Program-made: the position numbers and the translations under genes | In this document: positions 46,723-57,782 of the stretch, one piece after another | How positions within the stretch are numbered: position 1 is the stretch's first letter | Layout of the letters: each line of letters begins with the position of its first letter | Assembly: GCA_001598975.1 (NCBI GenBank) | Contig: BBXU01001029.1 | Location: 1 to 64,000 of the forward strand | DNA: 64,000 bases | From: Parachlorella kessleri | Lineage: Eukaryota > Chlorophyta > Trebouxiophyceae > Chlorellales > Chlorellaceae | Reading direction: 5' to 3' | The notes under the pieces: generated by a model | Seen by the model: the letters and a program-made list of their open reading frames with translations, nothing else | What the model was told of the DNA's origin: nothing | Database searches by the model: none

Positions 46723-48866
46723 TCACTTGGCCGCAGCTGCCTTGGCTTTGTCGACTGCCTGCTCCACCAGTGGCTTGGCGTTGGCAACAACGTTCCCAAC
46801 TGCCTCCTTGCCCTTCTGGAAAAGCTGTCCACGGCGCCTGTCATCGGTGAAGGTAAGCAGCCCGACAGCCACGTAGCCTGCCAGAACGACTAGCTCTGCA
46901 GCCAGACAGAGGTACTTTGCTCTGGCTGCCAGGCGTGTCCCCAGGCTGCGCCCAGCCCATCCTTGTGCCAGCACATGCAACTCCCTCTACGCAAAAAATC
47001 CAATCATGCGGTGGACACCAGCTATGGCAGGATTTGATTGGAGGGCAGACCCATGCCCTTATGTGGAGGGTTGATGCATAGCAGGAACCTCGCAGCCTTA
47101 CAATCATGGTGGAATATAGTTCTACACATCTACGCTGTAGCACCAGCATGACTCCTGAGACAACACATCCAGGATGCCTCTGCAGCCTTGACCATGCAAC
47201 CCCTCCCTTGCAACCACCGCGGCAGCGGTACCTTGGCCTCCTCTGCAAAGCAGCTGTTCTGTGGCAGGTGCCAACTTGTCGGCCTTCAGACATGACGACA
47301 CAAGTGCTCCAAGCCTGAATAGCCACAACACCACTCACCAGCCAGCCACAGCGGCAGCGGCCCCTTGGGCTTCTTCTCCGCCTTGGCAGCAGCTGCAGCC
47401 GTAGCCGGCGCTGCCTTGGCTGCCTCCTTCTTAAGCTCAACCTTCTTCTCTTCCGCCTTCTTGGGGGCTGCCTGCTGCTCCTGCTGTGAGCCCAGGCCAA
47501 GCTGCTCCTTGCTGAGACCAAACTGCTCCAGCAGGCCTCCCTGCAATTGTACAGCGAGGTCCGGAAAATGTATTGTGCATGTTGGCGGATGCAAGCCAAG
47601 GCTATCTTGACAGGTAAGCCCAGAGACACGCACCCAGAGGGAAATGCTGTGTTGGTCCTAAGATGTCCGCTGCTGCTCAAGTCTGGCTGCTTTAATATAG
47701 TTGGCCTGATGCCCAGTATCACTTGACCCGCCATTGGCGCAGGGTGTTAAGGGTAATTATATACCCGCTTGGTTGACTGTGTAACATAAACAGATGGGAC
47801 TGCGTGCCTCCACACACCTGCATAGGTGCCGCCTGACTGGCAGCAGAGGCGGCGGCTGCTGCAGCCGCGGCCGCTGCAGCTGCAGCAGCTGCTGCCTTCC
47901 CATCAACCTTCGTCTTCTCCTCCTCCTGCTGCTGCTTGAAGAAGCCAAAGCGGGGGACAGCAGGTTCTGTGGCTGCTGCCGGTGCAGGGGCTGGCTTGGC
48001 TGGGGCAGGAGTAGGGGCAGGCGCTGGCTTTGATGGAGCAGGGGTAGGTGCCGGCGTTGATTTTAGCACAGACGCAGCTGGGGCAGGCGGAGGTGACGGG
48101 TTGGTCTCAGGCGCTGCTGCCGTGGCTTTGATGGGGTCTGCCAGGGCGGGAGCAGTGGGGAGCGTTTCCCCTCGCCTGCAGCCATTGAAGAGCGCTGCTA
48201 GTAGGAAACACATTACATCAACGGATAACCTCCTGGCGCTGCTTGCACACTGCAAGGTGGCGAAGGCTCACACTTCTTACAACAGGAACTCCAGTGCTAG
48301 CATCCTCTTGGATGCAAAAAGACTCACTTGCGGGCCTCAGTCTCCTCCCTCAGTCGCTGAGCCTCCAGCCTGCGACGCTCGAAGAGCGACAGCTGTCCCT
48401 CCTCTGCAGCGCACTCTTAAAGCGCGTGTCTTCATGATCGGTAGGGCTGGCTGAATCTAGACCAGAGTACAGAGGATAGCGCTTTCTATACCCGCCTATG
48501 CCCCAACCAAGGTGAGCCTTCCTACCTGCGTACGCGTCCAGAGGAGTGACACCGTGTACACCCACGGTCACTGCCAGGGCCAAAGCGCTGACCCTCACAA
48601 GCAGGCACGGCTCCTGCAATGCAACAAGCCTTTGTAAGCAAAGAATAAGCAGGGAGGGTGCCACAGGCTGGCCTGATCATGATCTCCAAGAGCTAGTGTT
48701 GATGCATGCCAGGCTACCACCTATGCCTCCTGTTCACCTTGGACTTGCTGCAATCACCGTTGGTGCGTGCTGCAGTTGCCATTACCCGGAGGTGCCTGGG
48801 AGCACAGCGCTTTGCTTGGCAAGTGCCATGGCTTCTCACCACGGCATTGGGCTGTGCAAGAAGCAT
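46723..48866 (-). CDS. plastid-targeted Ala/Pro-rich membrane protein of unknown function
   Basis: Exons in gene order: 48866-48738, 48613-48526, 48403-48328, 48175-47818, 47540-47339, 46895-46723; 1026 bases, 341 residues plus TGA. I do not recognise a family. The N-terminus has a transit peptide (basic, ending near HLRVMA) and then a second hydrophobic stretch (VSALALAVTVGVHG) before DAYA, a bipartite pattern suggesting thylakoid or envelope insertion. A charged helix follows (SLFERRRLEAQRLREETEAR), then a Pro/Ala linker with repeated APTPAP units, a polyalanine run (around 47846-47893), a Lys/Glu/Ala helix and one membrane span (LWLAELVVLAGYVAVGLL) with a charged tail ending in AKAAAAK. 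The layout is a single- or double-anchored protein with a long flexible linker. Intron phases agree at every join. Confidence 0.72.
47846..47893 (-). repeat. GCN trinucleotide tract coding a polyalanine run
   Basis: Imperfect GCT/GCA/GCG/GCC codons on the minus strand code about sixteen consecutive alanines in exon 4 of the Ala/Pro-rich plastid protein. Confidence 0.85.
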
Positions 48867-49121
48867 GGGGACGATTCGACTTAAGCAAAGGATGCTTTTT
48901 ACAGTGCACAATTTGGTACAAAGGATAGACGGCGATAGATATCTGGACGTGAGTGAGTAATTAGTCGCGCATATGTCAATTTGATCCAAATGGGCACATT
49001 GGCTAGTGATGGCGAGTCCTCCGTGACTCTACCCCATTTGCACTGCATAAGTTTCCCATGTTATTGTCAATTTCAATGTACATCGTATTATATGTAAGGC
49101 ACAGCAGCTTCGTCCCACTGA
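48867..49121. promoter_or_regulatory. divergent promoter region, Ala/Pro-rich plastid protein (-) and first LRR receptor kinase (+)
   Basis: About 255 bases separate the start codons. The part next to the kinase gene is A+T-rich (CATCGTATTATATGTAA, 49081-49097) and is also present before the second kinase copy (57741-57758), so it belongs to the duplicated unit and probably to its promoter or leader. Confidence 0.5.
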
Positions 49122-52100
49122 ATGCTCTGCTGGGCCCTTTACAAGCGATCCTGCTTGCTGCTCATAGCCTTCCTGCAGGCAGTACAAAGTGCAACCCGGG
49201 AAATTGAACGTGAGTGGCGCTTATAGTGCCGACGCATAGAGTCAGGCTGGCAGCAGACGTCAAGTGGGGCAAGGCCTGTCTGCCACGCCTCTCACTTATT
49301 TAATACCCTCCCTGCATCGCCAGTAATTTCGTTTCCTTGGTACCACTGGCTGCAGGTGCTGCTCTTGTGAAGCTTGGGACCTTCTTGACCACGGAAAATG
49401 AGATAATTAGAGGTGTCATCTGGGACCCCAGTAAGGAGCACTGCCTGTGGCCAGGCATCAGCTGTGACGCCTCAGGGGAAGTTACTGCAGTGTAAGTCCG
49501 AGCTTGTGGCCCTGGTTTCTAGCGTCGTGCATCCAGAAATGGGGCAGGGTTGGATGCTGTGGTGTGTTGGTGGATTCTTGATTCCGCGCCGTGGCCTGTT
49601 GACACTGCACTCTGCAGGCTAATTGAACAGCCGTGGCTTTATGATGTAAATCCCAAACTTTCCTGTCGAGGGCTGGAAGCGGTTGCAGCGCTTGACAAGC
49701 TCAAATCCCTGTGAGTGCAGCTTGCAGTGTGGACAAGTGGGAGTGAAGCCCGCTAGAATTGGGGATGGGGCAACAGGGGTACCTGGTCACAATCTTCTTG
49801 CTGCATGGTTTGCGCACGCAATGAAAAAAGCGCGGCTGCCCGGCTGGCTTCCACAATGCCCGCATGAAGGTTCTCAGTGATATGGCTTCTGTGAAATGAC
49901 ACTGCGGCTTGATTCACATGTGGTTGTCCCTCACCCAGCCTCTCTCGCCTGGCTGCTCCTGCAGTGACATTGCCCAATTTTCCGTTGAGCCAGGGTGCCT
50001 GCCAGAGGCTTGGGCTGGGGTACAGCACTTGGAGATCGTGGAGCTGAATATAGCCATCAAAGGGAGCCTTCCAGGAGCTGGGTGGGCCTACCCAGGCTCC
50101 TTTCCTGCCCTCAGAAGCATGTCAGTTTCCCTAATTGTATTCAAGCAGCAAGCAGCGGTTCTGTTAAGGCTGCACCTGATGGCTTGGGCTGTGCTTGTTA
50201 AGGCCTGCCTGCTGCACCTGGGGTGTAGGAGTGTGATTTGACACAGCTTGTCAGACAAGACCAGCAAGTCTGCAGGAGCCAGCAGTGCAGCCGGCAGTAC
50301 ACAAGTCATCAAGTCCCCATGACTGCAGGGTGTACAGGGCAAGCGCGATCAGTGGCACCCTGCCTGCTGCCTGGGCCGCTCCTGGAGCGTTTCCAAGACT
50401 GGAAATTCTCATCCTTGATCAGACAAACCTGACGGGTTTTCTCCCGCCAGAGTGGGCAGCAGGACAAAAACATTTCCCTCATTGCAGCAGCTGTGAGTTT
50501 GCTGCATTGGCAGGCCCTGTGGGAGGCCCTTGCACACTGTCAGATGTACCCTACTTCCCATATAGTCCAATGCCCCTGCCCCTGGTCGGTCAGCAGGCTG
50601 CCGCAGCAGTGTTCTTCTGAAAGCTATGGCCCCCCTTTCCGGGTTCGGTGCAGGCGTATCGATGCTGGTGGTCTGACTGGGAGGTTCCCTGGGAAGTGGC
50701 TAAGCTCAAATACGGCTTTCCCAAGCCTCCGCACAATGTGAGAGCTCTCAGGGGTACTCACGTGCAGTTGTTGTTAGGCTGAAGCCCCTGTCCACTTGCT
50801 GGCTTACCGTGGCTCCGCCAGTAGTCATTCTCAAGACACGGATCCCTGGGTGTTCGGTTGGCGCAAGGACGGAGGTGACACTTTTCTTGGTCTTGTCGTC
50901 CTTGCAGGGAGCTGTCGGGCTGTGCCGGGTCAGGAGAACTGCCATATCGAGTAGCTCTGCCGTCGCTTACCCTGCTGTGAGTACATGTCAAAGTGCTGCA
51001 TTGCACCCATGTCATGTTCTCGCAGCCGTCCCGCGCTTCCCTATCGTGTCAGGGGGCCGCCTGTGCCGGCCTGCTGGGGAGCCACTCACACAGGAATTCA
51101 ATGCTGGGTGCTATGCTGTCAATGCATATCTCCCCAATCGTGCCTGTCCTGAAGGGGAGGTAACTTATTGAGATATGCAGGGCTTTGAGAGAGTGTGGGC
51201 TCTCCGGCACGCTTCCGGCCTCCTGGGGTCGAGAGGGTCACCTGTCCTTGCTAGAAGAACTCAGCCTGGAGGACAACCACCTCAGGCAAGTCTGCAGCCC
51301 CTTCACTTACCAACAGTCACCTCCTGTGCTGCTACACACCCGCAGGTACTAGTGTGTGTTTTGAGGGGTGGAGGTATGGCTCCCTGCATGCCTGACCTGC
51401 TGCCTTCTCTGGTAGTGCCCCATCCACCCTGGTCTTTAGGCTCAGTCATTGCACGGAAGACCAGGCTCGATAACAACAGCGTTGGTTGAAGACTGGACCC
51501 CTGGCTATATGAGACGTCAGCGGTGATTACAGTTGCAAGCCCCACAGTGGATGTCGGCGTGAAAATAGTCCTCAGTGCATATCGAAAGCGCACGGCATGC
51601 TGGCTGCTTGCCCCTGCAGAGGCCCTCTCCCTGACACCTGGCTATGTTCCGGGGAGGTGCCCACCCTTGAGAAGCTTTCCCTGTCTGGCAACATGATCAC
51701 CTCCTTCCCTCCATGCTGCCCACGACCTACCAGCAAGCTGCTGTCTATCCAACTTGACCATAACCAGCTTCGGGGCGCCCTGCCTTTCCCTGAGGGCCAG
51801 TGCAATGGCACGCAGCTGACTTTGCAAAGCCTGTAAGTGGAGTCCTGCCAAGCAGGGGCCCATAGGAGGGGCAGAGCCTCATGTTGGCGGTGCCTCATGT
51901 TTGCGTCTATGAGTCAGCAACGGTTTGCATGGCTGGGAACACATGTCCATCACTTGGCACGACTGATGCACTACTGCCATACTTGGCACAGTTAAGTGCA
52001 CCGCTACCATGGTGGCAGAAATGCCTGCTCTCCCCTGCATGCAGCAACCTAGCCTTCAACCAGCTGACAGGGACGCTGCCAGCCCACTGGACTACGACGC

Positions 52101-55100
52101 TTCCTGGACTGATGCACCTGTAAGCCCGCGTGCGACTGCACAGCTCAGCTTCTTGCCTGTCCCTGTCAGCCATGTCTTGGGATTCCATTTGCCAGCCCAC
52201 AGTGACGTAGCGACATACTACCCATCCTGTGTGTCTGTGCGCAGTATCTTGGAAGGCAACCAGTTGTCTGGCGAGGAGATTCCGTCCACTTGGGCTGGCA
52301 CCTCCGCATTTCCTGTCATCTCCACACTGTGAGGTCACCCTGGCAAGCCGCGGCTCCTTGACGGGGCTCCTTCCATACATGCCTTGCAGCCTCTATTCGT
52401 GCCAAACCCTGCGCGAAGGGTGTGGACTTGCTCGCACCCATTGCATGTGCACCTCAGGCACCCACCTGGGAATCTTTTTGTCTACAGGAGCCTCAGCGGA
52501 AATAGGTTCCCCTGGGCATTTCCGCTGGTGCTGCTGGAGTGGCAATCCCTGACACTCCTTGGCCTTGCCGGCTGTGGCATCCATGGGTCTCTCCCCCCCG
52601 TCGGAAGTTTCTTTTCAGCTGCACACCTGTCACTGTACAACCTCAACCTTTCTCAAAACTCGCTGACTGGCAGCCTGCCGCGTGACTGGGCCGCTGCAAC
52701 AGTCTTCCAGACAGGTCATTATATCGACCTGTCATACAACCAGCTGACAGGGCGGGTACCTGAGGAATGGGTGAACTCAGAATGGAAGCCAACCATGTGA
52801 GTGTTAATGGGCGTGCCCACCCTGCTGACCTTGCGATGTTGCTGGCAGCGGCTGACTGTGGATCTGGCAAGTGCCCTGCTGCACTGCCGGCTGCCACTGG
52901 CCAGGATCGTCGCTATATTCATGTCTGCTTTCACTGTATAGCTCACACGGTCGAGCCTCCTCCTACCTTGCAGCTGATGCTGATGTGGGTCCGGCTGTGG
53001 TTCAGCCTCCTGCAGGGCAACAACTTGTCGGGCCCGCTGCCAGTGCCCACCCTAGACAAGGGGTCCCATTACCTGTAAGTTGCTGGTTGCCAGCGACTCC
53101 TATCGCGTGGAGATGTGCTGGGTGATGTGCGCTGGAAGGAGTGACCACTATGCATGCGTGCCACCACACCCGGCTGACACAGAACTCCCACACCACCTGC
53201 CGCCACCTGCGTTCTCCAGTGGGTAGCATTTATGGCACAGCGAGTTTCCTGCAGGAAAATGCTACCTGGCAATGACGGCCTCTGTTGGCCCAAGGCTGCG
53301 ACGGTGGAGGCCGTATACGACAAGCCCTATGTGTGCGGCAAAGTCGCTTACAAGAACTTGACTAAGCTTGCGGCCTGCCGGCTAGCCTTCAGGAGATGTG
53401 CCTCGCATGCTACAGGTGGACCTAAATCTTGTAGTAGAGTTTGGCTGGTAGTGCTGCAGCCCATGGCAGCAGCGGTGGCCGTCCGACAGTCTCTGGTTAC
53501 AGTAGCTCAGCATGCGTGCCAGTGCATTAGTAGGCCCTGGCGCCTGCAGGACAACAGGGCACTTCCTGCTGAGGGTGTACTGGGTGCTGTGGTGTGGGCT
53601 GCGGAGTGGAGGGTGTGTTTGCACTTGCTGCATCACATGCGTAGTCTTGCAAAGGCGGGGCTTCCTGTCACTTGCCAGGCCTCTACAACGCCAACTCAAT
53701 TGTGTACTACTAGAAACTTCTACCTCACCTTGCGCTACGAAGTGTCTTTAGGGGGAGTTCGTGGCTAAGGTATGACAGACAACTCCTGCCATGCAAGCTG
53801 CTATGTGCCCTACAGGCGGGCTGGCTCTGGGTCTCCAGCTAGCGCTCGTGGCTCTTCTGGCTGTGCTCAACCTCACGCTGCTGGCACTAGCCTTAAGGAA
53901 ACGCTTTTGCCTGCGACGCCGAGCGTTTCTGCCATCCGCACTAGATCTACAGCTGGCAGGTGTGCGGGTTGGACAGTGGATTAATCTTTGACCGTGTGGT
54001 GCGTGACGACGATGACCTGATCTGGTGCCAATGGAGGAATGGCTACCTCTGCAGAATTCCATCAAGAGATGAGGGAAGACATAGATGTTGAAATAGTTTT
54101 CAGCCATCCCTGTCAAAATTGGCAGCCCAAGGCACCCCATGCAGGGCAACAATCAGGGATGCTAATAAGCACCACCCTTCCCGTGACCGATACAACGACA
54201 CCTAAAGAGCGGTGGATGCACTCCAATGACCACCACCTCTTCTACAGTGTGGTGCAATGTACCCTGTGGCATTTTCCTTGCAGAGTCTCAAGGCAGCACC
54301 GGGGCTACTGCGCATGAGCTTGGTCTCTTAGATTCCACTGGGGAGTTGGAGGCCCTGCTGCGAAACGTCCAGCCTCCCAGTGGCAGCCAGGGCGGCCTTT
54401 TTCTCACTCAACATCGCCCCCTGGGGTCGCAAGGCTTCTCACAGCTCGAGGGGCTACAAGCACAGCTCCTAGCCAAGAACAACAAGGCTTCACCGCCTTC
54501 CTCGGCTGCCCCAGCCGCGGCACTGCCCCCAGGGGCCTGGAGCTCGCGCCTTGGGCGAGTCCAAATACAGGACATGGAGTTCAGTAGAGCCGCGGATGGC
54601 GCTTTGGTGTTGCTGGGCCAGGGGGCCTCTGGGGCGGTGAGTGTGGCCATGCTAGGCCCGCTGCAAATTTTTCCTGGCTAGTGGCGACATGCAACATGAA
54701 CCAAGGATGTGTAACTGTGACCAGGCAGTGCTGCTTGCAACGTACGCCTAGCAGGCTCGGCTGCTCTGTTGGGCGTCCCACCTGGTCTCACTCTGTGGGC
54801 TCCGATTGTGCTTGGTTGTAAACCCCTGCGGAACACGAGACAACCCTATGGGCCGGCCCATCGCCGCCCAAGTACCACTGCGCTGCGTTGCAGATGGAGC
54901 CGTCCCTTGCAGCGCCAGAGACTCGAAGTCTGGCATTGGGTCGTTGGTCAAGGAAGTTGTGGCAGGGCTTTCTCCCTGCAGGTGTTCAAGGCTGAGCTGG
55001 CGGGCAGCGGTGCTGTGGTGGTGAAGGTGCTGAGGAAGCAAAGCGTGGATGTGGCCAGGCTGCTCCGGGAGGCAGAGATCATGCACCTGTGCCGCCACCC

Positions 55101-57056
55101 TTCGCTCCTTGAGGTAAGCCTCAGGGCTGCCTTGGGAGTGTGCAGTGCCCAGCCTCAACAGGTTGGTCGCTCTAGGAGAGAGCGGGGTGTTGTAGAGGAG
55201 CACCTGGCCGCTTGCTAGTCTGCCCCAGCCATTCAAATACAAACTCATGTGTGCCACTTTCGTCCAAACCCCTGCTACATCTCCCTTGGTGATGAAGAGA
55301 ACTAGCGTCTTTTGCGTCCATCAGTCAATCTCGGCGCTGCTGATTTTGTGGTCGAGGCGCTGCCATGCGTGCTGTGCTGTATCCTGCAGTTGGTGGGTGC
55401 GAGACTGGCGGCCTGCCCATGATGTGCTGTGCTGTGCTGTGCCCTGCAGCTGGTGGGCGTGTGTGAGGTGGGCGGCCTGCTGTTGCTGGTCAGCGAGTTT
55501 GTGGAACGCGGGTCGCTGGACAAGCTCCTCTGCTTGCCCGAGATGAAATGGCACGCCAGGTATGTGGGTTGATGGCCGGCATATGAAGTGATGGTAAGTG
55601 ACAGTCTCGTCCTCAGACATACTGGATAGCCCTTTAAGGTGAGCAGGCATACCGCCGTGCTTGTTGCTTCTGCCCTGTGCAACTAGATCAATTGGACAGC
55701 TGTGGCTGTACTGCTAATGCTTACTAGAGCGAGTGAGGGTCAAAGAAACTCAGCGGTACCTCATACATGCACACAAAGTCCAGCATAGCCTTGCTCAGCC
55801 GCCTGGCTGCCATTTTGCAGCAGGGGAAATTCTAACCCCTTCACACAGCGCCGAGACTAACAGGGCCTCTTTGTTCTCCCCCATCCAGGGGCCGGGGTGT
55901 GCTCCTGGAGGTGGCCCAAGCTGTCCAGCACCTGCACTTCCGGAATGTCCTGCATGCCGACATCAAGGTAAGGAGGTGTTCTGACTCAACCGCCTGCCTG
56001 CCCGCCTGCCTGCCTACCTGCTGCGTATACTCCTAGCGCGAAGGGCAGCCACTTCTGCCTCTTGCTGGCAGTTGGGGAGCAAATGACCTCCAAGGCTGTC
56101 GAGTGCTGCTAGGTTCCTGTGGCAGTGTGTGGGCTGCTTTTAGCTCCGCCTTCTCCCAATGGGCAGCGAGTGCCTGTGCTGCAGCTTCAGAACGTGCTGG
56201 TGACGCACCACTGGCACGCCAAGCTGGCAGATGTGGGCACGGCACGCTACTTAAGAAGCGGGATTGCCTCGGGCGGTACGTGTGTACTTCCCTTGGATGC
56301 CCGAGGAGCCTGGGCCATTGTGTTGTGGTTGTTAGTTTCAGGCCACATATTTGCACATACAGACCTTCCTCCCATGCAGCAAAGACTTGTCTTCTTGCCA
56401 GGCACCCGCTTGGCCAATCGTGAAACGAGGTGCCTCATGCCCTTGCGCTATACAACTGATATCACGTTTACTCTATGCAGCCTGCGGCGGGACCATCCTG
56501 TACGCTGCGCCCGAGCAGCTGCTGGGGCTGCCCTGCACCGCCGCCGCCGACATCTTCTCGTTGGGCCTGCTCATGCTGGCGGTGGTGGTGGGGCAGGCGG
56601 GGCAAGTGCGGGGGCTGTGCTTGAGCCCCAGGTGAGCACAGGCAGCCAGGCCAGGGCACTCGGACGGTACTTACCAGGTGTCTGGCAAGAAGGATATCTT
56701 CAAAGGGTTGCATGCATGTCATTAGGCGCTGATGAGTCAGCTGGCCGCTAGAGACCTTGCAAACTTTTTGAGGCAGTTGCATCGAGCCCCGTGCGGATAC
56801 CCTGAGAGTGTCAACGTCCTTATATCCTGGCTGTGGTGACCTTGTCGGCCCGACGCTGACCAGCAGGCTGCACCTGGCATGAGCCCAACCCGTTCCTTGC
56901 CCACAGGCATTGTTTTGCCATGCGACGCCTGCTGGGTGCAGGGTGCCTGAGCAATGCCCCGCTGAGGTGGCCAACCTCATTGCAGCTTGCCTGCAAGACG
57001 ACCCTGCCGTGCGACCAACAGCGGTGCAAGTGGTGGAGGTCCTGCTGAGCTCATGA
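49122..57056 (+). CDS. LRR receptor-like protein kinase, tandem copy 1 (2-base frame disruption in exon 5)
   Basis: Exons: 49122-49209, 49356-49491, 49618-49710, 49965-50120, 50329-50492, 50654-50737, 50908-50976, 51181-51285, 51620-51832, 52045-52119, 52245-52328, 52488-52796, 53006-53074, 53255-53415, 53816-53959, 54284-54636, 54982-55113, 55450-55559, 55889-55967, 56185-56275, 56481-56631, 56942-57056. About 992 residues. Order: signal peptide (CLLLIAFLQ), LRR N-cap (WDPSKEHCLWPGISCD), plant-type LRRs (LAFNQLTGTLPAHW, LSYNQLTGRVPEEW), one span (GLQLALVALLAVLNLTLLAL), then a kinase with LGQGASGAVFK, a VVVK lysine, REAEIM, VLHADIK, LQN, LADVG, AAPEQL and DPAVRPTA. HAD replaces HRD and DVG replaces DFG. 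Exons sum to 2981 bases, two too many; the excess is in exon 5, where copy 2 is two bases shorter and in frame. Intron 8 is GC-AG. Confidence 0.85.
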
Positions 57057-57782
57057 CTCCTGGCAGCCTGACAGAGCATAGCGCAGCCTGGTTGCTCTAG
57101 ATGGTACCCAATAGTGGACTAGGGTGCACCATACTGTTTGTGACAGTGCAGGCTGTGAAGGTTTAACTTAGCGCCAAGTATACATTTCACATATTAGTTA
57201 GCAGAACTTGCTCTCGTACAGAATAACTCAACTTCATGTGCCTAACGTAGTCTTAAGTGTTGTGGCCAGCAAGCTCCCATCTACGGCCCAAGCTCCGCTG
57301 CTGCTCTGGGACGCCAATTGACTGACAGGTGTACCCAATTTTACCACAAGGTAGTGTCATTACCATGCAACCTTGTTGGAAAGGCTGCTAGAGTTCTACC
57401 CTAACCCAGATATTGCTACCCTAAACTGGTACCATTTTGAAAGGCCTATCCCAGTGTCTATCGAACAGAAACAGCTGTGGTGGCTGCGGGTGCTCTAGAG
57501 CAGGGCCAGTCAAAACTATTTCTTCCCTGGTTCAAACAAAGTCAGGAAACCTTCCCGGTGGTGGTAAAGGGTACTTCTTGCTGTGCTGCATTGCATACAA
57601 TGTAGATATGGGCTGTTTTCACTGAGAAGATGTGAATAGTACTTTAGTCAACATGTGTCACATGATCAAACGGCTAGTACTCCGGGAAAATCTACCCAAC
57701 GAATGCGGATCTTTGCGTTGTTCCTGTCCAATTCACTGCACACCGTGGTATTATGTAACGTACAGCAGCTTTGTCGCGTTGG
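57057..57782. other. spacer between the tandem receptor kinase copies
   Basis: The interval holds the 3' UTR of copy 1 and the promoter or leader of copy 2. Similarity to the region before copy 1 is visible only in roughly the last 60-80 bases. No third gene is seen. Confidence 0.5.
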
